Shown here one piece after another: positions 12,901 to 28,083 of a DNA stretch of 64,000 bases (the first letter of the stretch is position 1; each line of letters begins with the position of its first letter). The notes beneath the pieces were generated by a model. The model ran no database searches. It was given only the letters and a program-made list of their open reading frames with translations, and was not told where the DNA came from. Both the position numbers and the translations under genes were made by a program. The stretch spans positions 754,001 to 818,000 of the forward strand of contig JAYKKM010000475.1 of the NCBI GenBank assembly GCA_035772405.1. Reading direction: 5' to 3'. Source of the stretch: Chrysogorgia sp. JL179-B06 (taxonomy: Eukaryota > Cnidaria > Anthozoa > Scleralcyonacea > Chrysogorgiidae).

Positions 12901-14627
12901 GCCTTTATGTGCGTATGGATGCTCGTATGACATACCCCGCTAGCGTCTATGACACTTTATAATATGCGTATAACACGCGTATCATACAGTACGCGTAACA
13001 TACGCGTCTAATACGCGGATCATGTGTTAAGATATACGCGGGTGGTACTCGGGCTCCAAAGAGGAGCACACCATTGTGAATTGGATTCCATATAATATAA
13101 TATAATATAATTAACATCTTCGTTCACCTTTTACTTGCCCGTTTGGAAGGTTGCAAGCCGTAGCTTGGTGGGGCCTAGCGGTACTTCGATCCAGGTTAAG
13201 ATCCATCCATGCAGGATCTTGAGCTGACTAACCACCCCATCCCCCACTTGCATAACCTCATATAATTTTATAAAGATGCATAACATCACACTCTTGACTG
13301 AAAACAAACAATTTTGCCAGTTATACATTATTAATAGCGTGACTCCTCCTTCGAGAACACCAAACCATCGTAACATAAAACCACAGGTTTTTAATTGTAC
13401 TAGTCGACTGTGAACATCAGCAAAGGGTCGTGGCTCTTTACCCAAAAGGTCGGAATGTGGAGATAGGACTGGGACAGAGTTTGCCTTAATATCGATAATT
13501 GTAACCAACCCCAAAACAACAAAGATCCTAACCCTTCCCCCCGCCTGACGAGTTTTCTAACCCTAACCCTTAGAAAACTCGTTAGGCGGGGGGTTAGGGT
13601 TAGGATCTTTGTTGTTTTGGGGTTGGTTCCAGTCCTCTCTCCACATTTCGACCTTTTGGGTATGCTAAAGAGACACGACTATCAACAAAGGAATGAAAAT
13701 ATTGTTCTGTCAATGTATAGTAGGGACTATTATTAACATTTTTAAAGCAGTAATGCAGTGATCAAGCTGCAGTTCAGTGCCGAAAAGTAACGATCCGAAT
13801 CGCTGTCCAGTTTTCCTGATCCTGCCATCTTTGTTATTGTTGTCATCTTTGTTTTTAATGTAATGGTGCCCGCGATTTGCTTTATACAGCGGCTTCATTA
13901 CAGCGCATGGAGTGCGCGCATTAGCGAGCACGAGACCGCAGACCACAGTACCGCGGAAATGGGAAACAGCCTACAAAATTAGACATATTTTCTGAACGTT
14001 ATTTCGAACCCTGCTGTTCTTATTTTCTAAAGAGGAAAAGTTGCTTGCTGCTGGTCAAACAACTGTAGTCTATATGGGTGTGGTCCTTTCCTTATGTATA
14101 AGAAATATATAATTATGTCTAAGAAGTAAGACTACATTCTAAAGCAAATACTGTACACACCTTGTTCTAGGTCCTCTGATTTATTTCAGGTTTTTTGCCC
14201 TATACACTGCAACAACACTAAACTGCTTTTAAACACCAATTCATGCCTGGCCAGGTTGCACAGTGTAATCAAATTTTTATATTAAAATTACAAGAGGTTC
14301 TGCACAGTCTGATTGCCATATAAAAACAGTTTTTTCCCCTGATTTTCCAAATACATGTAAGAACCAGCTGTTGTGGTATAGCGGTTACCATGCACATATG
14401 TCTATGAGCTGGCAGACACAGTTTCAAATCCTGGGTCCAGTGGGTCGGACCTCCACTCAGGGTCTTAAAAATAATTGAGCAGAAAGTGCTGCCTTTGCAA
14501 CAATATCAGCAAATGGAAAGACTTTTGGGTCTTCTCGGATAACGACCTTAAATCGTAAGCCCCCTATCAATTGGGCTTCTTAGTACCCTGTTGGGGTATT
14601 CCGTTTACCTAAAAGAGTGATAAATCT

Positions 14628-14658
<31 letters not shown>

Positions 14659-17600
14659 CTAAACTAAACTAAACTAAACTAAACTAAACTAAGAACATGT
14701 ATAACATTTTAGGCTCAACAAGTTCTTAGATAATGGGGGTTTAAATGGCAATGTTTTAGTGATTTCTTAATCACTAGGTTCATATACGCGGGTGTTTACT
14801 GTATGCTACACTACAGAGTAAAATGCCACAGACTAATATTTTTGTTTACTTTTCTTAGAGTTTTCTGTCTGACACAGATAAAGGTAATTTTGTAGTTTTC
14901 TTTGAGTTTCCTAATGCAGTCTATTATTATACTAGCTCTTATCTTTTTTTACTTTTTTTAAATATTGCATTGACCACTCAGTTGTTATAAAACAACAAAC
15001 AACAGTTGGTGATAAAGTAAAACATAGAGTTGAGCAGCTCGATGATATTGACGAGGTAAGCGAGTAGTTATCTGGTATTATTATTATATTTTAATTCAAT
15101 AGTTACACAGACGTTTGGTACAGGAATTTTTTATTATTGTACAATACTCATACAATCTCGATTGTGATTGGCTGAAAAACCTACAGACAATTCTGTAGTG
15201 ACGTCACTAGGAAAAGCGCGCGAAAATTACAAAATAAAAAATGGCTTGTAGTAGATAACTACCAGACTGTCACTTTTTTGTATATTTTTAGTAAGACTAT
15301 TTTGAACAATGTATAATAAAACAATTATTGGATTCGGCTTACACATGACATCAAGAATTATCCAGACCTCAGTCAATGTTATCCGCCTTCGGCTTCGGCA
15401 GATAAAATTGACCTCGGTCTGGATAATTCTTGATATCATGCTCAGCCTCATCCAATAATTGTATATTATATACTAGCTACTAGTAGGATATTCGCTATCT
15501 CGCAATTTGATTGACTCCTCTACTACTGGGCTATCACCTCAATATCGTAGCAGTAGAGAAAAAACAAGATGGTGGCATGTTTTTTAGGTCGAACAATGTT
15601 GAAATCGATGGGGTTTTATAAAGAAACCCCGAACTAACTAAGTGTTTGGCTATATAATAAAACATTGACACGTATGTTATGTATTTAGACTCGGTAATTC
15701 CAAATCTGTTTTCAGAATGAAATCGGTTAAATATTGATCGATATAACGTTCACAATCTACGAGGAAACATCCTTTTCCGATTTGTGATCAACAAATACAT
15801 GGCGTGCGAGGTCTCGGCACCATGATGGGGAAATCCCGCAGTGGGTCTGGATCAGAGTTTCAGAAGTTTACTACGATTTAAATGGCCAAACAACAGTTAA
15901 ACTGTAGTTAAGAGACAACTGGCGGGCCCAGTTTATAGCTGAATAATTTTAACCGGAAACTTCTGATAACTGACAAATTTGGCGAATAAGAGATATATAC
16001 ACACTAGCCCGAGTTAACGCCTAGCGGGCGTCTTGTTGTATTTTAATACAATAGTATACCAGATAGGATATATACACAGACGTTCGTTACAGTAATTTTT
16101 TATTAGGATGAGGTGCGATTTGGGTAAAAAAACGAAAACCGAAAACCATGCAAGTAAACCGATTTTTTACCTATTATAAACTACAGCTAGAAAACACGCT
16201 AGACTTCAGTTTACGTTCCAGCGTTCGTTCTTCTCAAGAATGTACAGGACATGGAATGTTTTACCGCTTCACATGCGTGTAAAGCAAATTACTTTAACAA
16301 AATTTAAAAGTTACGCTTTCTGTCATTATATGACAGCAGTGGTTCAGCTATACGACCCTGAAGAGCCAAGGTCGTGGAAATATATCTGTCCAACATGCAA
16401 CTCAACCCGATGTCTCATCGAAGCGATCCATGACTTGCTGCAACTAACATTAATCCACTATCTTATTTATCTTTACATGGGACCGCAGTAATTGGCGTAC
16501 GTAGCTGTTGCGGCCACCCAGCCACGTTTTTAAGGCAAACCTAATAAATATAAATAAAAAATAAATAAAAAAAGTTATTAAAGCTGCCGACATCTTTCAA
16601 TGATGTCGTTCCATTTTTACGAAGATAACACGCTATCAAAACGTGCCTTGTTATCATTCAATATTACAGTTATTGTGGAGATGCCACTTCGACTGATTTT
16701 CCAATTTTTTAGCTTTTTTATTTGTTCGGTTTTTCGTTTAAAGCAATATTGATAAGAAAACGTTGTTTTTTGTTTATCGCTTAACCTCCTCACCCTATTT
16801 TTGACAAAACTGATTATAGGGATCTGTTAAAGAAATGTTAAATCTTAGCCAGCAAGAATATGTAAGAAAAATTGAACAACTTAATCAAGTAAGTGAAGCA
16901 GCAGTCTGACCCTGCCAGTCATAATCACAGAGGCGTAGGAACGGATTTAAAGTTGGGGTTGGGGGACTGAAGTCGACAAGCAGGTAATCAGTGACCGCAT
17001 TTTTAGCGGGGTCCGTCATGGGTTCCTCCCCTGGAAAATTTTGAAATCTAGAAGCTCGGAAAGACAATTTGAAGCAATTTGAGCAAACTTTTTCATCTAA
17101 TTCTACAGCGAGCATAGTTCAAATGAATCTAAGCTTACCTGCTGCCTCTTACAATGTGACGCCATTTTTTGCGCCCTACTGACAGAAGGATCTGGGAACC
17201 AATATAATACTCACGTGGCAAGGGTTTAGGGGTTGGCTAACAGGCATTTCAGGCTACACCCGTTTGTAATGTAGATGAAGCCCATAGGTAGATTACCTTA
17301 ACCAGCTTCTCTCCTGATTTTTTGGGGCTCAGTCCCTCCATTTAAAATGGGGGGGGGGGGACGGGGATGAAGCCCCCCGGTTCCTACGCCTATGTATAAT
17401 AGTGTCTCACCCTTAAAATGAAAGAAAGAAAAATCTGTGTTTTCTAGGAGATTTAAAAATCTGTGTTTTCTAGGAGTTAATTGCAGCATGGGAAAGTGAA
17501 CAGAGAGTGAAAGCTTTAAAAATAGCAATCCAGGTATAGTTGATAATGTTGATTACATGATGACTAAACTATAATATTTATTTAGCAGGGTGGAATAGAG

Positions 17601-20600
17601 TGGACTATAGATTGGAGTGGAGAATAGTAGAATACAGTAGATTATAGTACAATAGACTATACCGTATTTTCTGGGCGATTAACCCGCACGGCGTATAACC
17701 TGCACAGTCACGAAAATAAATCAGCGTATAACCCGCAGATGCTAAAATTAGTTTGAATATTATGTAGGATGAAATGGTTATAGTGCCTATGCAATGAAAA
17801 ATTCAGTTGTAAAATAACTCTTTTTTAAAGAACTCTTGAAGAAAGACTAACCATTTACAACTTTTTCATATCTCACTTCACTCTTGAGATATTAAGATTT
17901 GTTTAATATGTAAATGATCATACTTATGACATCACAATGCATAATGACGAATTGAAAAATTCCTCATATCTTTACCATTATCACATGGAATCGTTTGATG
18001 ATTTGCATATTTGATGTCATGATGTCATTGGATACATCCACGCACATACGCGTGCATTTAAAATGATTTCATTACAATCTCAGGATATATAAGCGTTTTC
18101 AATAAGTCATTATGCATTGTGATCATTTACATTTTAAACAAATCTTAATATCTCAAGAGTGTAATGAGATATGGAAAAGTTGTAAATGGTTAGTCTTTAT
18201 AGTTTCAAGAGTTCTTTCAAATAAAAGAGTTATTTTAAAACTGAATGTTTCATTGCATAGACACTTCAATAACTCAAACAATGTTCTAACGCAACAACAA
18301 TCATTCACAAATGACAATGCAACGTGCATGAAGTTTTCGTCAAACATTTGTTGTATTTTGAACACCGCATTTATAACGTAATTTACAAACTAAAGAGTAT
18401 AAAACAATTACAAGCACAAGATTAAACATTGGTATAGTGGAAAGTTTTCTTAAAGAGTGAGTATCTGGCAATCCATCATGATATAAGATATGTGCATATT
18501 TGGACCTGATCAGATGACTTTCATCTTTCTCCAATTTCAATATAAAATACTCTACTAAAATACTCTTCCCCATATAATAAAATCCTTTATGACAGTCAGG
18601 GTAGTGCTTTGCGCGCTTGTTTTCTTCTTGGCGGCCATTTTATGGGACATATCGATATTTGATCAATCCTTCTTATAAATTATCCATTTTCAAGTTTTCT
18701 AAGAAGTAAATATACCTGAGTGATCAATTATGTGATATTTTTCGTAAAATTGATCATTTACTATAGTAATCTTTTCGATACATAGAAGCTGCTACGAGCG
18801 CTTCGCCTCCGAAGCGTGGAAGGCCGGGTTATGCTGCTGAAACAGCGCGAATAAGTTTGCGAATGGAAGTGTTTGATGAGTGACTAGTAAATAAATATAT
18901 TTTGTTTCTTCTGATGTTTTGTTCATTTGAATTTGCAAAGATTCAGGAACTAAAGCCATCCGGGCCAGCTTGTTCGTCAGAAACGGCTTTGCGCGCGGCC
19001 CGCAGTGGTTCACAAACAAGCGAACCGAAACTGTTCAAATCGTCTTGAACATTAACTTCATAACGCCCCGAAGTCAGGATCGGACTCCAATTTCAACATT
19101 TCCAAATAAATCTAGAGTTCACATGCAAATTATAGTTCTAACGATGCGATGCACTGCAATCAATTCGTATGAAAACAAAAACACAAGCGCGCAAAGCACT
19201 ACCCTGACACTCACTCTTTAAGATTACAAGTAGCTATTATTGAAACAAATACAAAACTAAAACTAAACCACATAATCAACAGGATCACCATTTGAAATCC
19301 CTGCCTTTCGAAAACCGTTGGTGATCGCACACTTTGCGTCATGCTGCAGATTCATGTATTGCTTTAACCACTTTGTTGTGTCTCAGTCTTTAAAGAAGTT
19401 AACATGCAGATTACCCGCACCACTGTATTACCCGCACTAATTACGTTTTACACCAAAATTGACAGATTACTCGCTGGTAATCGCCCAGAAAATACGTAGT
19501 ACAGTACACGATATAGGCACAGCATAGTAGGGTACAGCACAGCACAGCATAGTATGGTACAGCACAGCATAGTATGGTACAGTGCAGTATGGTACAGCAT
19601 AGTATGTTGTAGTACAGTACAATATAGTGTAGTACAGCACATCACAATACAGTATAGTACAATAAAGTGCTGTAAAGTACAACACAGTAAACTGCTGTGT
19701 ATGAAATGAAGTGTAACATAAGGTACAGCCAAAAGTTCACACAAACTTTAACATGAAATGTTTATGCCATGGTTATTACTTTTTATAGTGTGCCAAGATG
19801 CTTGCTAGTATATCAGTCCTTCACTTCTACCCCAGTAAATTTGTCTTGATTACTGATGTACTTGACACCTTTGGTAAGTAATATTCTCACATCATTACTT
19901 TGCATTTGATCTCGAAAAAGCAATTTGAAAATTAAGTTTATTCTGAATTTGCTACTCTATGCAGGTCGTCTGGTATTCGACCGACTTTTAAGGAAGTCTG
20001 CAACGGTTGTCCCAGGAACAAAATTGATCAAAATGTTACCAGGTAAAGATTGATGGTAGTTATGACTTTGGATGTGGGATTAAGCAGCTGCCTTACTGCA
20101 TTTTTTATCAATCATGTTTTGTAGAAAATTTCGCACCAAGTGATGTCAGTGATGTTGCCAAGGAAACATGCAGGAACTGGTTTTATAAGATTGCATCTAT
20201 TCGTGAATTAATTCCACGATTGTATCCATTTAAATTTAAAGAAATTGCATCTTGAGTATATTTTACTAAACAAAAAACCTTTACATGTAAAGGTCGTATA
20301 ACGTCTGTGGGAATTTAACATACATGAAAACCTCTTTACAGATGCCCGCTATGACATCACTTCCGTCAACTTTAATAGCAAAAAATGAAGATGAAATTTT
20401 CGTCTGACAAGATATATTACAATTTTCTCAGGAGAATCCATAGAATACATATATGTTAAATTCCCACAGACGTTATATGACATTTAAACCTAGTTCACAC
20501 AGTGCAAGTATTAGTACAAGACACAAACAAAAGATGAAACAAAACCAGTTTTCTTTAGGCCATGTTACGCAAGGCAATTGTTGTTGAAATGTGCAACACA

Positions 20601-23600
20601 ACAGTGTTTTATGTTGTAAGTTACAGGAAAAGTGTCTTGTGGAACACACTCCTAATTTACAATATAAATTCATTGCACATCAATACAATGGACAAGGCTA
20701 AAATGGATGACTCAAAAAGACCTTCCCATTTTCAAGAACTATAATCTAATCCTAATCTTGATACTAAACCCTAACCTAACCTAACCTAACCAAAAATAAA
20801 GATCAGACAAAACCAGAAAGGTCCTTTTGAGTCGTCGCTTTTGGCCATTCCCCCATACAACAACCTGCAATATATTTCTCTTACTTTTATGTGTGTTCAT
20901 TCCTTAATACATGTCAGTTATGTGGAAACGTCTATTTTGAAGTGCTATCGTTTTCTTACAACCGGGTAAGTTTCTAAATTCATTCATGTTTACTTGCAAT
21001 ATAATATAACGATGAACAATGTTATCAGAAAAGTTCTTGAAATACATTTAGATGCAAACCTGTAATGTTTGATGAACATTTTAATATAAATCGAAAGCTG
21101 TAAAATGTCGACAGAGATTATCACGAATTGAAATAGACCCTAATGTCTTAATTGACGATCAAAATATTAATCGACTGTGACTAGCACAAAAACTCTGGGG
21201 TTTTTTTATTGATGAAAAAATAACATGGAATACCCATGTTGATCATGCATCCAAAAAAAGGAATTAAAATGAATAGGAATCGTACGAAGAGCTAAAGATA
21301 TAGTCAGTAAGGAAAGTCTAAAGAGATTAGATTATATCAAGTTAAGCAAGATTTTATCAAGTTAAGATTAGATTATATCGAATTGAGCAAGTTACAGAGA
21401 ATTCAAAATACAGCTGCTAGACTTGTTGCAAGGGTTAAATCAGAACATATCTCCCCTGTGCTTCCTAATCTTCACTGGTTGCCAGTGAGATCAAGGATTG
21501 TTTTTAAGATACTAATAATTACTTTCAAAGCTTTACATGGCCAGGCACCTATTTATATTACTGATATACTAACTAAATATAAACCTACTCCTACTTTAAG
21601 ATCAACAAACCGAAATCTGCTACTTGAGCCAAAACCCAAAACGGTGACTCATGGAGACACAACATTTTCAGTTGCCGCACCAAAACTGTGGAATTCATTA
21701 CCATAGGAAATTAGAAGCATTGATATTTTAAGAGTAGTTTTAAGTCAGCACTTAAGATTTTTCTTTTTTAAAATTAATAGTTTTTTGTTCATAGTGGTAA
21801 TATATGTAGTAGGCTTTATCTTATAATGAAACTGTAATTAGTTTTATAAGTAACATTAAGAATATACTATTGTATAATGCTCCTAATACGTCTTTATTAT
21901 TATTATTATATCAAGCTCTAGTCCTACCTCACTTTGACTACTGTTCTATTGTTTGGGACATCTGTTCGGGTGAATTAAAAGATAAATTACAAAATGTACA
22001 GAATAGAGCAGCTCGTATTATTACTGGTGACAGCTATTACTCATCAGCCACTGATACTTTGTCGAAATTAGGATGAAAAAAAATGGCAGGGTCGAGCAGT
22101 TATTATTTGAGTTGGTATACCGGGACTGTTATGATTTGAGAAGTAGTATAATAAGAAGCTGTCCTTACCCAAACTGAATACTAATGCTATGAAAATAAGT
22201 TTTAGTTATCGAGGTGCCATGATCTGGAATTCAGTAAATTAAAATTTATTTTTTTTTTTTTAATTATCTAAACTTGTACATAGTTAGCTTTTTAGTTTTA
22301 TAATAGTTGCATATTTGTAGTGTTAGTTTTTGTTATTTTAACCTATTGAATTGTAAGTAATTTAGTTTGTTAGTTGGTTAGTTTAATAGATACACGACCC
22401 TTTGAAAAACAGCTTTTTAATTTTTAAATATTTTATTGTAATATAGCTGATAAGCCTACCGTGTTTAAATAACATGAAATACCGTAAACTGCGGAATATA
22501 AGCCCCCCGTTTATAAGCCCATCTATCTACAAACAGAAATTATGTTCCGGTTATAATCCCCCCCGAATATAAGACCCCCTTTAAAAATCAACGTTTATCC
22601 ACCCCTAAAAACGTATATTGATAATACCGTATGTTAGTCTCAATTTATTTCACTAGCAGTTCGATCATTCCCAAACGTTATTTTTATTCCGCTTATAAGC
22701 CCCCGTTTATAAGCCCACCCAAAACCCCTTACGAAATTGTCGGTATACAAATAAATAAATAAATTACCGCAATAGTGTGTAGGAGGTCTAACGGTTTGAG
22801 TGGAGGTCCTTCGTCAGAGAATGTCAAAAAAACATAAACTCTTTGACTTCACTCAAAACGTTAGTCCTCTTACACACTATTTCGGCAGTACATCAACCTT
22901 TTAGAGTTTCAAATTTGTTTTTTTTACACTGCCTACGTAGCACAACATTTTTATATCATTATTTTAATATGTTGTGTTTTGGTTTTTGTTAACATTTGTA
23001 TGTTCGTTAAACAGTTTAAAACAACAATTTTTGTTTGATACGTTAAAGGACATTGGCAACAAAAATTAAGTTTGTCAAATATTAAAGAACTCGTAAAATG
23101 ATAGAGTAACACCTTTTACAACTTTTCCGTATTTTACTTCGTTTTTGAAATATTTCAGTTTGTTTGATATGTAAATGAGATGGTCTCTAACGTCATGTGC
23201 TGGGTAGAACATTTTCACTCATTAAAAATGTCTTATATCTCAGTGATTGCTAAGTTTACAACGTTCATTATCATGAGGAGTTATTATACGCACATTTTCA
23301 AGTAAATTTGTGGAACAAACTTAAAGATGGAACTAATGTGTGAAATTCTCTACCCTGTACCTGACGTCAGAGACAATCTAATTTACATATCAAACAAACT
23401 AAAGTACGGAAAAGTTGTAAAAGGTGTTACTCTATCATTTTACGAGTTCTTTCATATTAGACATACTTAATTTTTGTTGCCAATGTTCTTTAAGCAAAAC
23501 ATTGACTTATCTCAAATTGTGAAATTTCTGCAGCGAATATGATGATGCTTTAGTAAGATTGACAAAGATGATCAGAGGGATGGGAGATCCACTTGTGGCT

Positions 23601-26600
23601 ACTTATGCTAGATGCTATATCTGTCGGGTAAATATCTCTTATGGTACTATATAGATAATAGGGAATTTAGGATTCAGACAACATAATTGTTGTATAATCT
23701 GTTAGGTCTTTAAATGTCAGATATTTATAAAGTACATATCAACATTTACAGTAGGGGGGGGGGGGTGTTTACATGAATCCGGATTGAGTTTCATTCCAGA
23801 TTGAACTTATACCGGTTCTGTTAAAACCCCTTTAGGTGTTTACATGAATCCGGAATGAGATGCAGCTCAATCCGAATTGAGTTCATTCCGGTTCTCATTC
23901 CGGATTGAGTTTCATTCCGGATTGAGTTTCATTCCGGATTGAGTTTCATTGAAATTTCATTCCGGTGTCATGTAAAGGCGGTGCTATATTTCATTCCGGA
24001 ATGAAAAATACGACCTAGAAGACTGAAACGAACAACACATGCGTGCTTTTAACATTTATAGACGACAATTTGCAGCTAGAGACAGGAATTACGTCATAAT
24101 GTTCAATATAAATAGCTCTTTGTCGACGGCGTTATAAATTAAAGGTGAATTGAATGCTTGTTTACTTGCGACCGCATCGATTATCGTTGCTAGGAATGCC
24201 TTTTCCGTTTTCTTTATGTTTATTCTTCGCCAAATCATCAGTTTAAGGCATATGTTGAAATGTACAAGCGCAGAAATCGTTGAAAGAAACATACCCGCTA
24301 TAATGTTATTGATTACAATCTTGAAATTTCGATTTTCAATCCTGGGATGTAAACGCGGTTTGAATTCACGTTTAATCGGAATGAAACTGAATCCAGATTC
24401 ATGTAAACAGCCCCTTACAAATTTAAGGACGCAGATCAAACGTGGCCGAGTCGAAGGCATATTAAAGGTCTCCAGACAGCCACCATACAACCCATGTCTA
24501 ACCACGGAGCACAGCGGGCATACCCAGATGGTCACCCATCCAAGTACTACCCCGTTCAACAGGGCTTAACTTCAAACCTCAGTGGTGAAGTTTAGAAAAT
24601 TAGAAGTCTACATGTATAATAGCACATCATAATGTGCTATTTTAGTCAATATATAGATTGAAAACTGTAAAAGGTTGGTGTACTGCTGAAACATCTCGAG
24701 CAAAGGCCCTTCGTCAAAGAATGAAATATAAAGTAACAAGATTGTCGTACTGGATGAATGCATGCTACATTTTGAAGCAACGTTTGAAGCAACTTAAAGT
24801 CATCTGGTTGAAATGTTTATCTTTTAAAGCAAAACAAACTGCAAATCAAAACAAGCTATCTGCATGAAGGGAACTATGTAACGAAATTTTCGAAATTTTC
24901 GAATGATTTTTCCGAATCATTGCTGAGTAATTTGATATAAAATTTATCTAAAATTAGGATTTCCATTGGTTTGTAAATTCACCTCAAAGTTAAGAAGTAG
25001 ATGCGAATTTGTCCACAATAATTAGAGTTACTTGTGACGTCACAAGTAGGACACATTAGAAAGCATTGGTGTATTTTCACAGCTCACATTGGTTGGTCCG
25101 CTGGTAACACAACGTTTTCCGCCGTGAGGAGCTGCTTCTGTACGGATCGCTATATTGAAACTCGCGAATGATATCTAGCGTGTCCTATTTGTGACGTCAC
25201 GCAACAGCATTCACTCAAATCTAAAATACGCACGAAGAACACTCAAATCGTACACTTTGAATGGCTATAAAATGACTTTAAGTTGTCATATTAAAATTTT
25301 GTTTTTTCACGATAATTAGTTCACAATGAAAATTTAGATTTGGATTAAAAAAAGAATCCAATTATTTCATTGCATAAACACTTTAAGCGAAGGCCCTTCA
25401 CACTATTTTGCAGTATAGATGTATTTTACAGATTTCGATTTGTATTTCTATATTGCCTATGCAGCATAACATTGGTTTTCTGAAAGAACAAATTTTCTGT
25501 TTGTTGTCCTACAACTTTGGTGTTTTTAATCTTAAGGTGGGCATTCTTGTTGCTCCAGAAGCTAGAAATCACCTCCGTGGAAGTTTGTTGGATTTCTTTT
25601 TCACATATAAACAGGTGAAACAAAATAAAATAAAATGAAATATTAATTATTTAATTAAATAATATTGCAATAATTATGCATGTTACCACATATTATATTT
25701 TTTATTACTACATGTACATGTAACTGTGTTTTCAAAGTCTTATACAGTATACTGTATAATAATTATCGTCAAGCTCAAAACCATCTGATTGTCTTCACTG
25801 AGTCTTGGTAGCTAATTGATGTGGTAGCTGTTGTGGTCAGAACCAGCTGTTGTGGTCTAGTGGTTACCACACATGTCTATGATCTGGGAGACACATGTTC
25901 AAATCCTTGGTCGGACCTCCACTCGGGGTCTTAAAAATAATTGAGGAGAAAGTGCTGCCTTTGCAATAATATCAGAAAATGGTAAGACTTACGGGTCTTC
26001 TCGGATAACGACCTTAAATCGTAGGCCCTCGGTGAGGTATTCCGTTCACCTAAAAAGAGTGATAAATCTAACAAACTAAACTATGGTCAGAGCGTCTCAC
26101 TGGTTCAATCTTACAGGTTGGATCTCTGTTTGAGGCTCAGATATTTTCTCAGGATTTGAGCTTGACAATCGTCCATGTATCGTCTATAATAATAAGTTCT
26201 TAGAATTAATTAAAGTGCACCTAACCCCAAAAATGATAATGCTATGTTTGAAAGAGCACTTAAAATGATGATGAATGGCACTAACAGTTCTTCGATATCT
26301 ATTTTCGTTCTTGAGGTATTCATGAGTTATATGTGATATGTTAATGAGGCACAGGATGACGTCATATCAGGCAAACAACGTTGTTGCAATTCTAACATTT
26401 GTGTATATCTTCAAAGTTATCCAACGGAATTACTTGAAACTTTACACGTGGATACATACCACCACACTAAAGTGGTCAAAAACATGGTTCAAGTTATGTT
26501 GTCACCATAGTAACAGATTAGCTTCCAAACCTCTCCGTTCCCATACAGAAATCTTCATTTTCTCTGTCGTCGCAAGCAATGTTTTCGATTTCAAACTTGG

Positions 26601-28042
26601 TTATTGCATTGGAAAAGTTATTGCAAAAGTTATTGAGAACTGCCAATTTCAACATGTTCTACATTTGAGAGAAAACAAATTATTTTGTTTTGGAGACTAG
26701 GAGGTCTGGAAGCTAATCTGTTACTATGGTGACAACATAACTTGAACCATGTTCTTTAGTGTGGTGGTATGCATCCACGTGCAAAGTTTCAAGTAATTCC
26801 GTTGGATAACTTTGAAGATATACACAAATTTTAGAATTGCAACAACGTTGTTTACCTGCTTTGACGTCATCCTGTGCCTCATTAACATATCACATATAAC
26901 TGAATACCTCAAGAACGAAAATAGATATCGAAGAACTGTTAGTGCCATTCTTCATCATTTTAAGTGCCCTCTCAAACATAGCATTATCATTTTTGGGGTT
27001 AGGTGCACTTTAAAGTATACTAGTCTGTGACTATGTTGTTTTGTTGAATGAATGGGGACAGCATGTTGAATATTTATCTTAATTTGTAATTATTTCAAGA
27101 TACAAACTGACACAGTTCAAAACACGTTGGCAAAGCAAAATGTTGGTAGGTGCACTACCCTTATACAAGCTAAATACTCCTTATTGGCCTCCAAGCATTT
27201 CTTATCGTACTAGTTGGGAGAATTTGTTGTAAAAAACATGTCAGTTTATGGTGATCGCGTGTCAGTTTTGGTGATTACATTACAATCGGAGACACAGATA
27301 TAAAGCCTATCTCTGAAGTGAAAAATCTTGGGGCATGGCTTGATTCCACCTTAACTATGTCGACTCTCATAAATAAGCTCTGCCACATCAGCAGGATCAG
27401 GAAATACCTTTCTCAGGACACGCTATAAATAAGAAAACATGAACCAATGTTCATGCCTTTATCTCATCCCGTATTGACTACTGCAATAGCCTATTATATG
27501 GCCTACCAATGTCCGAACTTGGTAAATATGCTGCAGCAGTGCAGCTAGAGTAATTTGTCGCCTCCCCAAGACGTTTTGTCACATAACTCCTGTTTTGCAT
27601 AAATTGCACTGGCTCCCCGTAAAATTTCGCATCGACTTCAAGATTCTTTTGTTAACCTTTAAAGTTCTTAGTGTCATGTGCCGTGACTATCTAAAGAACC
27701 TTCTTACCGTCTGCAGCAATAAGAGATACAGCCTGCGTTCTTCAAAACTTTACTTCTTAAACCTCCATCGTTTAAGTCCATGACAAACTCTCGGTAATAG
27801 GAGCTTTCAAGTCGCATCTCCAACACTTTGGAATGCTCTTCCGTCAGACATTCGAGGCATCGCCAATGTGAACACTTTTAAACGTTTTCTTAAAACTCAT
27901 CTTTTTAACTTAGCTTTTGAAATGTAAACATACTTTATTTTTAGTCTTTTTTTTATTATCTAATATTCTTACTGTATTTTCAAGTATCCATGTAATGCGC
28001 TTTTGATCATTTTATGAAATTAGCGCAATATAAATTTTACTA

Positions 28043-28083
<41 letters not shown>

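Noticed and set aside
16885..17115. 76-aa frame on the - strand
   Set aside because: Falls inside a hAT-like MITE and overlaps the exon 6 donor; chance frame.
20222..20256. Continuation of VPS35L exon 10 to a stop codon as a short isoform
   Set aside because: The GTATCC donor restores the conserved RFYVE reading across exon 11. A read-through isoform is possible but has no support.
24089..24569. 156-aa and 139-aa overlapping frames
   Set aside because: They overlap on opposite strands across a DNA element and a 5S-SINE fragment; no domain is recognisable in either.
26338..26948. Pair of similar frames on opposite strands
   Set aside because: Mirror images from the inverted arms of foldback F3.
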